From a virus: a stretch of DNA of 48,623 nt. The notes beneath the pieces were generated by a model that was not told the DNA's origin, searched no databases, and saw only the letters and a program-made list of their open reading frames with translations. A program made the position numbers and the translations under genes. Location: the IMG/VR virus record IMGVR_UViG_3300035670_007543, positions 1-48,623 of that record; one strand, 5' to 3'. Shown one piece after another: positions 6,757 to 13,403 of the stretch; position 1 is the first letter of the stretch; each line of letters begins with the position of its first letter.

Positions 6757-7056
6757 CTATCCCTTATAAATACTCATTATAGTGTAAATAAAACCAGCTA
6801 GAGTAACTACCATACTCCCTAAGAACATTACAGTTCTAAAACCCATTTTACTTTCTGTAGCTATACGATGTAGATCTGATATTTGTTTGTTATTTTCTTC
6901 TACCATGCGATTAAGCTTATCAAGTTTTTCTTCTATTCCTTGATATCTAATTGCGCAAACTGCCTCATGCGTCTCTAAATCACTTTTTGTTCTTTGAGAT
7001 CTTTCATGAAGAGTGTATATATTATTTTGTATATCGGAGAATCTATCGTCTGCCAT
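6757..7056 (-). CDS. Coiled-coil protein with C-terminal membrane anchor (XhlA/holin-like)
   Basis: 99 aa. Residues 1-70 are a charged heptad-like helix (IEEKLDKLNRMVEENNKQI) and the C-terminus is a single transmembrane segment (TVMFLGSMVVTLAGFIYTIM) with a short KG tail. This layout matches the XhlA/hemolysin-type membrane proteins that accompany endolysins. It directly follows the SleB-type lysin, ending the lysis pair. It may act as a holin or as lysin regulator; the sequence alone does not decide. Confidence 0.65.
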   Translation of the reverse strand: MADDRFSDIQNNIYTLHERSQRTKSDLETHEAVCAIRYQGIEEKLDKLNRMVEENNKQISDLHRIATESKMGFRTVMFLGSMVVTLAGFIYTIMSIYKG

Positions 7057-7584
7057 TTAGTTCCTTTTACGCGAGTCCCACCTATAAAATATATGGTCTT
7101 CTATCGCTGCTACCTTTGTAAACTGCTTTCTCCAGTAAGGAGAAACTGCAGTAGAATGATAATGTGTTGCCCCGTTTGTTACATCTAAGTAATTACCCAT
7201 AAGGGCATTTCTAGCTATTGAAATAGCATAATATTTTTCTTCCGACTCTAACATTCTATCAGGTTTTCCATCACAATACCAGCTAAATTGACATTTGTCT
7301 TTAATTGGCTTTCCATTGCGATCTTTTTTAGCCTGAGTAACTACTGAGCATACTGAGTCTGGGAATCTTGAATCACTAACTCTATTTAGTGTTACTTGTG
7401 CTACAGCAATTTGACCTCTAAAACTTTGATTACGGGCTTCAAAGTATATATTCCTTGCTAAACACATAACATCAGCTGTAGAGTAAGAGTGCACGACAGG
7501 AATTACAGTAGGAGTGGTACCAACGCTAGCGCTACTTGCACTAGCACTGTATATGAGGAGAGAAGTAAGTAGTCCTTTGATCAT
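7057..7584 (-). CDS. SleB-type cell wall hydrolase (endolysin)
   Basis: 175 aa. A short hydrophobic start (MIKGLLTSLLIYSASASSAS) looks like a signal or signal-arrest peptide. The Hydrolase_2/SleB domain follows: CLARNIYFEARNQSFRGQIA with the catalytic Glu at 49, VAQVTLNRV, CQFSWYCDG and ATHYHSTAVSPYW. The family cleaves peptidoglycan glycan strands. The export signal suggests it can reach the periplasm without depending wholly on a holin hole. The start lies inside the Fpg/Nei gene (44 nt overlap). Confidence 0.88.
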   Translation of the reverse strand: MIKGLLTSLLIYSASASSASVGTTPTVIPVVHSYSTADVMCLARNIYFEARNQSFRGQIAVAQVTLNRVSDSRFPDSVCSVVTQAKKDRNGKPIKDKCQFSWYCDGKPDRMLESEEKYYAISIARNALMGNYLDVTNGATHYHSTAVSPYWRKQFTKVAAIEDHIFYRWDSRKRN

Positions 7585-8383
7585 CTAGTATCACCTTTTC
7601 AACTTTATTTCCGTAGATATCTGTTTTTTGGTTATATACTAGTAGTCTTGACTTCTTTGGGTATGACCCTTCTTCTCCGTATAAATCTTTATACGTTTGA
7701 ATAGTAGATCCGCCCGTTTTATATGCTTCTTTTAAAATACTGATTATGCTATTATATAGGGTAACAAGTTCTGAATCTGATAAGTCTTTTACGTAGTTTA
7801 GCGGAGAAATTTTAGATAAAAATAAGCTCTCACTTTTATAAATATTGCCTACGCCACTAATATACTTTTGCTCCATAAGAAACTTAACGATAGATTTATC
7901 ATTATGTTTCCGAGCTATTTCCAAAAATTTAGACACACTACAAGGATTATTTAACATATCTGGACCGATAGAGTCCAATTTTTTATTCAAGATATTTCTA
8001 TCATTTACAAACTTAATCGTCCCGAAATTTCTAGTGTCTTCATAGAAAATAGGAAACGACTCTGTGTATCTATTATAGGCTTTAGTAACCTCAAATAGAA
8101 CTCTAGAATGAGCACTATTTTGTAAAGAGTAACGTCCACTCATGCCTAGAGTGGAGAAAATGAACCAGTCATGCTCAAGTTCCCACCAAATGAATTTTCC
8201 TTTGTTATAAACACCTTTAACAAGCAGAGCGCCCCTATTAAGGGCGCTCTCAAACTCAAAAAAATTGTCAGGTGCTTTTTTACTATACCTACCCGATAAA
8301 ACTGTAATAGAATCTAAAAGAGTATTCTTTACTACAGAGTTAAGCTGAGTAGCTACTCTAGTAACTTCTGGCCCTTCAGGCAT
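7541..8383 (-). CDS. Fpg/Nei-family DNA glycosylase with a zincless finger
   Basis: 280 aa. The N-terminus MPEGPEVTRV holds the catalytic Pro2 and Glu3; a lysine pair at 61/63, TLGMSGR (78-84), the H2TH region LMEQKYISGVGNIYKSE (169-185) and the finger text DDQRTTYFSPHIQ (267-279) are all in place. The four zinc cysteines of the finger are missing; the only Cys there is the last residue. This resembles NEIL1 and viral Nei 'zincless finger' enzymes. It would remove oxidised bases. The retained Arg (270) is the one that contacts the lesion site in the family. Confidence 0.88.
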   Translation of the reverse strand: MPEGPEVTRVATQLNSVVKNTLLDSITVLSGRYSKKAPDNFFEFESALNRGALLVKGVYNKGKFIWWELEHDWFIFSTLGMSGRYSLQNSAHSRVLFEVTKAYNRYTESFPIFYEDTRNFGTIKFVNDRNILNKKLDSIGPDMLNNPCSVSKFLEIARKHNDKSIVKFLMEQKYISGVGNIYKSESLFLSKISPLNYVKDLSDSELVTLYNSIISILKEAYKTGGSTIQTYKDLYGEEGSYPKKSRLLVYNQKTDIYGNKVEKVILDDQRTTYFSPHIQC

Positions 8384-8708
8384 TTTTTACCCAATGATTA
8401 AGGTTATTACTGGTAGTCCAAGAATATTCTACTTGAAGCTTTTTGAGCATATCAAATAGATCTTGACTTTCATTAATAATTTTGATACACTCTGATGTAA
8501 ATTTAGTCAGTATATTATTAGAATAGTCATCTTTATCTCCAAAGCCGAATTGCTCAAGAGGCTTAGAGTAGATATGTTTTTTGTAAAAAGTTGGATTATT
8601 GAGTTTGAGGAAAACAGGTTTAATAGACCTTTTTGCTTCTTCTAGAGAATCATAGTTAGCATTAAGAAGTTGTTTAATATCAGAAAGATCTTTTTGGTAG
8701 GTATTCAT
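8376..8708 (-). CDS. Hypothetical protein, 110 aa
   Basis: I start it at the ATG at 8708 (MNTYQKDLSDIKQLLNANYD) because this avoids overlap with the gene before it; a longer reading from 8762 would overlap by 50 nt. GGAG lies 14 nt upstream, rather far. The product is helical and charged, with Trp/Asn-rich C-terminus (YSWTTSNNLNHW). No known domain recognised. It overlaps the glycosylase start by 8 nt. Confidence 0.6.
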   Translation of the reverse strand: MNTYQKDLSDIKQLLNANYDSLEEAKRSIKPVFLKLNNPTFYKKHIYSKPLEQFGFGDKDDYSNNILTKFTSECIKIINESQDLFDMLKKLQVEYSWTTSNNLNHWVKNA

Positions 8709-8712
8709 AAAG

Positions 8713-8949
8713 TTAAATCTCCAAGCGAGTAGGTGTAGTGTTTTTCCAGAGTTTCTTTTCATTATAGAATCTGGTTTTTTCTATTGTATCTAAGAATAAA
8801 TTTATTTCTTTAGCTGCGCGTAACCACATCTTTTCCTTTAGAATTGAGGTATTTGCTTCATATTTTAACAGCAACATATCATGTATAGCTGTTGAAGGAT
8901 CCCATTTAGCTACAGATACACATCTATTTAACTCATTTTGATATTCCAT
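8713..8949 (-). CDS. Hypothetical protein, 78 aa
   Basis: First gene of the leftward arm. Helical, with AAKEINLFLDTIEKTRFY and a basic end. No motif recognised. A TATAAT on the minus strand at 8970-8965 ends 15 nt before the ATG, which would give a very short leader, so either expression is nearly leaderless or the promoter lies further upstream. Confidence 0.55.
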   Translation of the reverse strand: MEYQNELNRCVSVAKWDPSTAIHDMLLLKYEANTSILKEKMWLRAAKEINLFLDTIEKTRFYNEKKLWKNTTPTRLEI

Positions 8950-9067
8950 TTTTTAAACCTAATTATTATAGATTCATATTAGCTAAAAAAGTCCAACATG
9001 GCAAGCATAAAATGACTTTGTTTTGTGCGTATAAGAGAAAACACACAAACTAAGCAGGAGAATTAAG
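8950..9067. other. Divergent intergenic region between left and middle arms
   Basis: 118 nt separating the minus-strand arm from the plus-strand arm. On the minus strand a perfect TATAAT (8970-8965) is preceded by TTGGAC, but at 20 nt, longer than usual. On the plus strand AGGAG lies before the TTG start at 9068; no clear -35/-10 pair is visible in that direction. As the point where transcription diverges it is a natural place for early promoters or an origin, but no repeats or iterons were seen. Confidence 0.4.
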
Positions 9068-9310
9068 TTGAAAAACGTAAAAGCATACTATACAGATAAC
9101 AATAGACTGTATGTAGAAAAAGAAGCTTTAATGCTTACTCAAAATGGTATAGAAGTAGAGCTTGTAGATGCAAAAACTCTGCCTAAAAATATCTTAACTC
9201 CTTCATTTGTTATTTTTAAAAATGGTGGCATGTTGTCTAAATTAAATGGAAAGTTTACACCCGGATTAGTACTGTCTTGGGTAAAAAAATATATAAAGGA
9301 AACTATATGA
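9068..9310 (+). CDS. Thioredoxin-fold protein lacking cysteines
   Basis: 80 aa from a TTG start with AGGAG well placed (GCAGGAGAATTAAG before it). It reads like a small glutaredoxin: beta strand VKAYYTDN, helix EALMLTQNGIEVELVDA, then ILTPSFVIFKNGG with the cis-Pro loop (TPS) and strand. There is no cysteine at all, so it cannot be a redox enzyme; it may be a protein-binding derivative. It overlaps the bS21-like gene by 4 nt (ATGA). Confidence 0.65.
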   Translation: MKNVKAYYTDNNRLYVEKEALMLTQNGIEVELVDAKTLPKNILTPSFVIFKNGGMLSKLNGKFTPGLVLSWVKKYIKETI

Positions 9311-9582
9311 AAATTAGTGTAAAACGCTATAGTAACGACGTATCCAGAGCATACAGAGTTATGATGAGAAAACTAAATGCTGAAGGGTATTATACCGATA
9401 CTAAACGTAAAGCATTTTATGTATCTAAAAGTGAGCAGGCTCGCGAAGATAAAAAAGCAGGCACGGCTAGATATAAAAAAGCAGAATCTAAGCGCATAGC
9501 GTTACTAGACAAATTAGAACAAAAACAAGGCTTTACAAAAACAAAAAAACCGCATAAGTCAGAACGTACTAGCAAAGAGTAA
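9307..9582 (+). CDS. bS21-like ribosomal protein
   Basis: 91 aa from the ATG at 9307, chosen because AAGGA precedes it and it couples to the previous stop. MKISVKRYSNDVSRAYRVMM then EGYYTDTKRKAFYVSKSEQA follows bacterial S21: an N-terminal strand, a basic helix, the 'hrrxFYxkPsexr' turn and a second long Lys/Arg helix (DKKAGTARYKKAESKR). It is longer than usual S21 (about 70 aa) by a Lys-rich tail. S21 sits at the 30S platform near the anti-Shine-Dalgarno, so a phage copy could change which mRNAs are initiated. It lies immediately before the tmRNA. Confidence 0.72.
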   Translation: MKISVKRYSNDVSRAYRVMMRKLNAEGYYTDTKRKAFYVSKSEQAREDKKAGTARYKKAESKRIALLDKLEQKQGFTKTKKPHKSERTSKE

Positions 9583-9602
9583 TTTTTAAATTTAAATTTT
9601 TG

Positions 9603-9631
9603 TTGCTATGTGCTATTTTCTATGTTAAATT
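9603..9631 (+). promoter_or_regulatory. Promoter-like element for tmRNA, TTGCTA-17-TAAATT
   Basis: TTGCTA (9603-9608) and TAAATT (9626-9631) are 17 nt apart in the AT-rich gap after the bS21 gene. A start a few bases downstream would fall at about 9638, just at the 5' edge of the tmRNA acceptor piece. The -10 is weak (4 of 6), but the -35 belongs to the TTGCT type repeated elsewhere in the window. Confidence 0.45.
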
Positions 9632-9635
9632 TAAT

Positions 9636-9698
9636 GAGTAATCGTTGAAGCAGACGATAGACATTCTGGACCCGGTTTCGATACCGGCGGCTCCACCA
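9636..9698 (+). ncRNA. tmRNA acceptor piece
   Basis: Contains the 3' half of the tRNA-like domain: ATCGT/ACGAT hairpin (9640-9657 region), the P2 strand (9660-9668), a T-arm-like hairpin with CCGG stems and TTCGAT in the loop (9672-9687), the 3' acceptor strand and an encoded ACCA end (9695-9698). The T-loop closes irregularly (T9676-A9683), a small departure from the canonical seven-base loop. The 5' boundary is a guess. Confidence 0.85.
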
Positions 9699-9801
9699 TA
9701 GGTACACTCGGTTGGGTTTCAAGTTTAACTTGACTAAGAGGGTGCTGGCTATCCTATAAAATCCTGCCAGCACATTAGGATTATCCGAGTGTATCTTTGA
9801 T
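9699..9801 (+). other. Intervening segment of permuted tmRNA precursor
   Basis: 103 nt between the CCA end and the GGGG start. It begins and ends with complementary strands, TACACTCGG (9703-9711) and CCGAGTGTA (9785-9793), a 9-bp closing stem. Inside are CAAGTT/AACTTG and GTGCTGGC/GCCAGCAC hairpins. In known two-piece tmRNAs this segment is cut out of the precursor; the strong closing stem would hold the two cleavage sites together. Confidence 0.75.
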
Positions 9802-10011
9802 GGGGCCGAAAGGGATTCGACAGGTGTTGAAAAGACGTGGAGATTACCGTGGTGGCTTACGATATTCGGCCAACTTTACAAATGCAAACGATAACTTTGC
9901 ACCTAAGGAATTTGCACTAGCTGCATAATCCTGTGGGCGGGCCACCGGCCTAGAAACAGAAATGGTGGTGTTTTCATAAAATTTAGTGGGGTCACTACCT
10001 AATAAGTGCGC
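9802..10011 (+). ncRNA. tmRNA coding piece with proteolysis tag ANDNFAPKEFALAA
   Basis: Starts at GGGG (9802). The resume codon is GCA at 9884; 14 codons give ANDNFAPKEFALAA and stop at TAA (9926-9928). The ANDNF start and ALAA end are classic SsrA-tag features; ALAA is read by ClpXP. After the tag, CTGT (9932-9935) and ACAG can enclose a loop whose CCACC can pair with a downstream GGTGG, a likely pseudoknot. AGTG/CACT forms a further small hairpin. The PK1 pseudoknot before the tag cannot be assigned with confidence by eye. Confidence 0.88.
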
Positions 10012-10041
10012 GCTGTGCCACGGTTAGCACAGCATTTTTTT
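10012..10041 (+). terminator. Rho-independent terminator of tmRNA
   Basis: Perfect 7-bp stem GCTGTGC / GCACAGC (10012-10018 and 10027-10033) with an 8-nt loop, followed by A and seven T. It closes the bS21/tmRNA transcript and separates it from the glycan cassette. Confidence 0.85.
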
Positions 10042-10055
10042 ACATAGAGAGCTCA

Positions 10056-10646
10056 ATGAAAATAATATCAGCTAACAGCCTTCAAGATTCTAGTATTCTT
10101 AAGAATAATTATATTCATGAAAGTGTAGTTTTTATAACTGAAGATGAAAATTTTGGAATCAGTATAGGAACTAACAATACTATAATGGCAGGCTGTGTAA
10201 TCTTTGCGGGATCTAGCTATAGAGAAAATACTGTTATTGGTAATAATAACTATATTGGGCCTGGTACAACCATACAATCAGATGCTTTAATTGGTAGTAA
10301 CAATAATTTAGAAGGTTCTAACTTTGTAAGCCATCATAGCTGTATTATGAATCATGCTACTATTGAAGCAGGAGCCACGATCAGTCCTTATAGTACAGTT
10401 GGGAGCTGGTCAGTGTTAGGAACCCTAACACCTTTAGTAAAAGATGCTAAGCCTTTCTCAAAAGTTTTTGGTAATCCTGCAGTTTCTAAAGGTATAAATT
10501 CTTCTAAAGTATTTAAAGAGCACTTCTCAGAGTTAGAAGTATTAGAGATTAAACAATATCTCAAAGACAAGATACCTCCAGTATCTCCTTATGTAGTAAG
10601 TATTCTTGACGAGTTTGAGAATCAGTCGCGAAAGAAAGCACTATGA
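10056..10646 (+). CDS. Hexapeptide-repeat acyltransferase (left-handed beta helix)
   Basis: 196 aa. From about residue 35 to 125 it shows the six-residue rhythm of LbH enzymes (IGTNNTIMAGCVI, VIGNNNYIGPGTTI, LIGSNNNLEGSNFVSHHSCI), then VGSWSVLGTLTPLVKDAKP and KVFGNPAVSKG, the classic end of sugar O- and N-acyltransferases with the FGNPA motif. It would acylate a sugar amine or hydroxyl. GAGAGCTCA lies before the ATG. First gene of the seven-gene glycan cassette; stop overlaps the next start (ATGA). Confidence 0.87.
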   Translation: MKIISANSLQDSSILKNNYIHESVVFITEDENFGISIGTNNTIMAGCVIFAGSSYRENTVIGNNNYIGPGTTIQSDALIGSNNNLEGSNFVSHHSCIMNHATIEAGATISPYSTVGSWSVLGTLTPLVKDAKPFSKVFGNPAVSKGINSSKVFKEHFSELEVLEIKQYLKDKIPPVSPYVVSILDEFENQSRKKAL

Positions 10647-11416
10647 TAATTTTATATAGGGCATCAGAAGCTAATAAGTCTCCTGGTAGTGTATCTGATG
10701 GTTCTCAGGATAAGCCTCGTTGGAATGGAAGAAAAAAAGACGAGATCTTTCGTAAGTGCTGGCTATCGCTACAGCAAGATCTTGAAGGCTGGGCCGATAG
10801 AATCGTTGTTCTAGCCGACAAAGTTACAGAAGAAACTAAGCAGTGGATGCGTGATACTTGTATCATTCCTACTAAGCTAGAGATTCGTGATATCCCCCCA
10901 AGAACAGAAGTTCCTCCTTATGGAACCCATCCTTATCCTCAATATCATCCCGTAACAATTAATACTTGTATACCTTTCATGGAGACTCTCATTAAGCTAT
11001 GTGAGCAGTATCCTGAAGAGGTTATATACTGCTGCGAAGACGATTACCTTCATACCCATGGAGCTATAAAGATTTTAAAGAATCTTTACTCTGCTGGGTA
11101 TGAAGGTTTTTATTTACCCTATGACTACCCTGATAGATACTTTGACAGAGATAGACACTGTGAAGTCTTAGTAGGGCCAGACTGCCACCTTAAAACAGTA
11201 TGCAGTGCTACTCTAACAATGGCTGGAAAAGGTAAAACATACTTACCGTTTAAATACTCTATTCTTCAAGCTGGAATCTTCTCTGATGATTCTTGGACTT
11301 GGAAAGCTTTTAGACAAGGTGTAGCTGTTTGCCCTCTACCAGGAACTAGCACTCACTTACAAGATAACTGTATAACTCCTGTAGTAGATTGGAATGAAGT
11401 ATGGAATCAGTGGTAA
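10643..11416 (+). CDS. Glycosyltransferase-like protein (GT-A-like, phage type)
   Basis: 257 aa. It starts with a short strand (MIILYRASEANKSPG), has WADRIVVLADKVTEET as a Rossmann-like second strand, and VIYCCEDDYLHTHGAIKIL at about 127-145, where EDDYL is a likely metal-binding DxD-type motif. HLQDNCITPVVDWNEVW closes it. Similar proteins occur beside glycan genes in phages, as far as I remember. Donor and acceptor unknown. Coupled to both neighbours (4 nt and 16 nt overlaps). Confidence 0.65.
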   Translation: MIILYRASEANKSPGSVSDGSQDKPRWNGRKKDEIFRKCWLSLQQDLEGWADRIVVLADKVTEETKQWMRDTCIIPTKLEIRDIPPRTEVPPYGTHPYPQYHPVTINTCIPFMETLIKLCEQYPEEVIYCCEDDYLHTHGAIKILKNLYSAGYEGFYLPYDYPDRYFDRDRHCEVLVGPDCHLKTVCSATLTMAGKGKTYLPFKYSILQAGIFSDDSWTWKAFRQGVAVCPLPGTSTHLQDNCITPVVDWNEVWNQW

Positions 11417-12432
11417 TTACAGGAAGCGCAGGCCTTATTGGAAGTCATCTATGCTACAAGTTTCTAGAACTAGGCTGGACTGTAGTAGGAGTAGATAACC
11501 TTATTGGAGGTTATGAGTCTAATATGCCAGACGATCCTAACTTCTTTTACGAGAACGTAGATATTCTAGATAACCAAACACTAGCCTCTATTTTTAAAGA
11601 ATATAAACCATCTTTAGTTATTCACTGTGCCGCGTTAGCCCACGAAGGGCTAAGTGTATTTGCGCCTAAAACCATTGTAGAAAATATCTATGCAGGCACA
11701 GCCTCAGTAGCCAGCGCCGCTATCGCGGCAGGTGTTAAATACTTTATTAATACTACTTCTATGGCTCGCTATGGAAATATTGAACCCCCTTTTGAAGAGC
11801 ATATGCAGCCTTCACCAGTAGATCCATATGGATTAGCTAAGTTACATGCAGAACAGCACTTAAACCTAATGAGCGATATTCATGGGATTAAAGTATTTCA
11901 TATGGTTCCGCATAATGTTTGTGGCCCGCATCAGTGCTATAGTGATCCATTCCGTAACGTAATGAGTATCTTTGCCAATCTAATTTCTAAAGATAAACCT
12001 GTTTATATCTATGGCGACGGAACACAGAAGCGCAGCTTCTCACATGTAAAAGACTGTGTTGATGCTTTTGTTACTGTATGGAATAAACGTGAAGAGATTA
12101 GCTCTAAAGAAGTATTTAACATTGGGCCTAGCCACGGAACTGAAACTACAATACATGAGTTAGCCAATAGAGTAGCTGCACATTTTAACAAACCTGTAGA
12201 TATTAAATTTGTACCTGAGCGTCCTCGTGAAGTTAAAAATGCGTGGGTTAGCACTCAAAAAGCTGAAACTCTGCTAAACTACCAAGCTGATACTTCTATG
12301 GAAGAAACTATTCGTGATACAGTATCATGGATGAAGACTCAGCCTGAGCGCGATTTTAACTATCATCTTGAATTAGAGATAGTTACAGATGCGACCCCTA
12401 GCACTTGGAAAGATAAGTTGTTCAACAAATGA
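11401..12432 (+). CDS. NAD-dependent sugar epimerase/dehydratase (extended SDR)
   Basis: 343 aa. Cofactor motif TGSAGLIG (7-14), VVGVDNLIGG with the Asp that binds adenosine ribose (32), CAALAHEG (76-83), NTTSMARYG (117-125) and the catalytic YGLAK (Y143, K147). C-terminal GDGTQKRSFSHVKDCVDAF and NIGPSH are standard for UDP-glucose 4-epimerase and dTDP-glucose dehydratase relatives. It makes an NDP-sugar for the surrounding transferases. The sugar cannot be deduced. It overlaps the GT-A-like gene by 16 nt. Confidence 0.92.
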   Translation: MESVVITGSAGLIGSHLCYKFLELGWTVVGVDNLIGGYESNMPDDPNFFYENVDILDNQTLASIFKEYKPSLVIHCAALAHEGLSVFAPKTIVENIYAGTASVASAAIAAGVKYFINTTSMARYGNIEPPFEEHMQPSPVDPYGLAKLHAEQHLNLMSDIHGIKVFHMVPHNVCGPHQCYSDPFRNVMSIFANLISKDKPVYIYGDGTQKRSFSHVKDCVDAFVTVWNKREEISSKEVFNIGPSHGTETTIHELANRVAAHFNKPVDIKFVPERPREVKNAWVSTQKAETLLNYQADTSMEETIRDTVSWMKTQPERDFNYHLELEIVTDATPSTWKDKLFNK

Positions 12433-13403
12433 CGCATGTAGTATTTATAAACACACAAGCTTTTGGTGATTGCATATTCGGTATCAACGCCGCCAGAAGA
12501 TATAAAGAAGAGCACCCTGATCACCTAGTGTCTTATTGTTTAACAAATAATTTTAATCTAACTACAAATGATGGGCCTACAGGTACCGCAGAAGCATTAG
12601 AAGTACTAGAAAAACAACTCTGGCTAGATGCAGTAGGATTAGTAACTTTTTCTCCACAAGGTCAGATACAAAGTATGCAAATCAACAGGCAAGAGCCTGA
12701 GTTTAAGCAAGTAGATAGTATTATAATGCACTATCGCTGGTTTTCTGATCTAGGTATTTCTAGAAGTACAAATCATCCTATTAAACATCTTATTAGTAAG
12801 GATAGTTATGCAGACGGAAATATTCAGTTAGTAGTAGGCTCAGAAAAACCAAAAGATGACATCATACGTATTGGTATTGCAGGCCCACTAGACTGGAATC
12901 GTAAGTTACAATCTGAAGCACTAAGAATAGAAGTACTACAAGGCATAAAACAAGTAATGGATAAGACTAATAAGCCTTATGAAGTTACTATGTTTGGAGT
13001 AGAAATGGCTAATTATACTTTGCACCAAACACTTATGCTATTAAATAGACAATCTATTTTCATAGCGCCTACAGGGTCACTTATACATGCTGCTGCGGCG
13101 CTAGACGTAGATACTATAACTATAGGTAGCGTATTTCCTGCAGAATATGAGTCGCCTGAATACTATATGACTAGAGGCCGCCATTTTACAGTAAAGGCAA
13201 CACCAAATAATCATTGTGACACTTTTAAATGTGTAATACCTAAAAATAGTGAAGACTCTAATAATAGTCCTGGTAATCCACCTGCTACTTTAGGATTCTG
13301 GCCTCGTCTATGTACACATACTAGTAGTGGGCTTTCTTGCACTAAAACGTACACAGCAGATCAAATTATGCACAATTTTGAAAGATGGGTAAATGGCGTA
13401 TAA
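12429..13403 (+). CDS. GT9-like glycosyltransferase (heptosyltransferase-like)
   Basis: 324 aa. The start, VVFINTQAFGDCIFGINAAR, resembles the GT9 opening 'iGDvvlttP'; the middle IRIGIAGPLDWNRKL and especially IFIAPTGSLIHAAAALDVDT correspond to the GT9 donor-binding loop before a Rossmann strand. GT9 enzymes use ADP-heptose, which fits the HldE-like genes at the left end, though they are more than 10 kb away. C-terminal CDTFKCVIPKN and cysteines are unusual and may form a separate small site. Confidence 0.72.
   Translation: MTHVVFINTQAFGDCIFGINAARRYKEEHPDHLVSYCLTNNFNLTTNDGPTGTAEALEVLEKQLWLDAVGLVTFSPQGQIQSMQINRQEPEFKQVDSIIMHYRWFSDLGISRSTNHPIKHLISKDSYADGNIQLVVGSEKPKDDIIRIGIAGPLDWNRKLQSEALRIEVLQGIKQVMDKTNKPYEVTMFGVEMANYTLHQTLMLLNRQSIFIAPTGSLIHAAAALDVDTITIGSVFPAEYESPEYYMTRGRHFTVKATPNNHCDTFKCVIPKNSEDSNNSPGNPPATLGFWPRLCTHTSSGLSCTKTYTADQIMHNFERWVNGV

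Larger units (their letters stand above)
9636..10011 (+). ncRNA. ssrA: Circularly permuted two-piece tmRNA (transfer-messenger RNA)
   Basis: The acceptor part comes first and ends in CCA at 9698; the 5' part of the tRNA-like domain begins at 9802. Bases 9802-9808 (GGGGCCG) pair with 9688-9694 (CGGCTCC) as a full 7-bp acceptor stem containing a G3-U wobble, the alanine identity pair, with A9695 as discriminator. 9821-9828 pair with 9660-9668 as helix P2 with one bulge. GGATTCGACAGG (9814-9825) is the typical tmRNA D-loop-like text. A tag reading frame follows at 9884. The 3' end is not certain; the terminator hairpin begins at 10012. tmRNA rescues stalled ribosomes with SmpB; no smpB gene is seen, so host SmpB would be used. 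The outer 5' end is approximate. Confidence 0.93.

Noticed and set aside
8226-8250. Perfect 9-bp GC-rich hairpin (AGAGCGCCC / GGGCGCTCT) inside the Fpg/Nei gene
   Set aside because: No T-run on either strand, and a 9-bp stem with a short loop is expected a few times by chance in 48 kb.
8950-9067. Phage replication origin in the divergent gap
   Set aside because: No iterons, DnaA-like boxes or clustered inverted repeats seen; only the divergence of transcription suggests it.
9636-9698. An ordinary tRNA gene ending in CCA
   Set aside because: No anticodon arm or D-arm lies upstream; the acceptor strand pairs instead with 9802-9808, which shows it is half of a permuted tmRNA.
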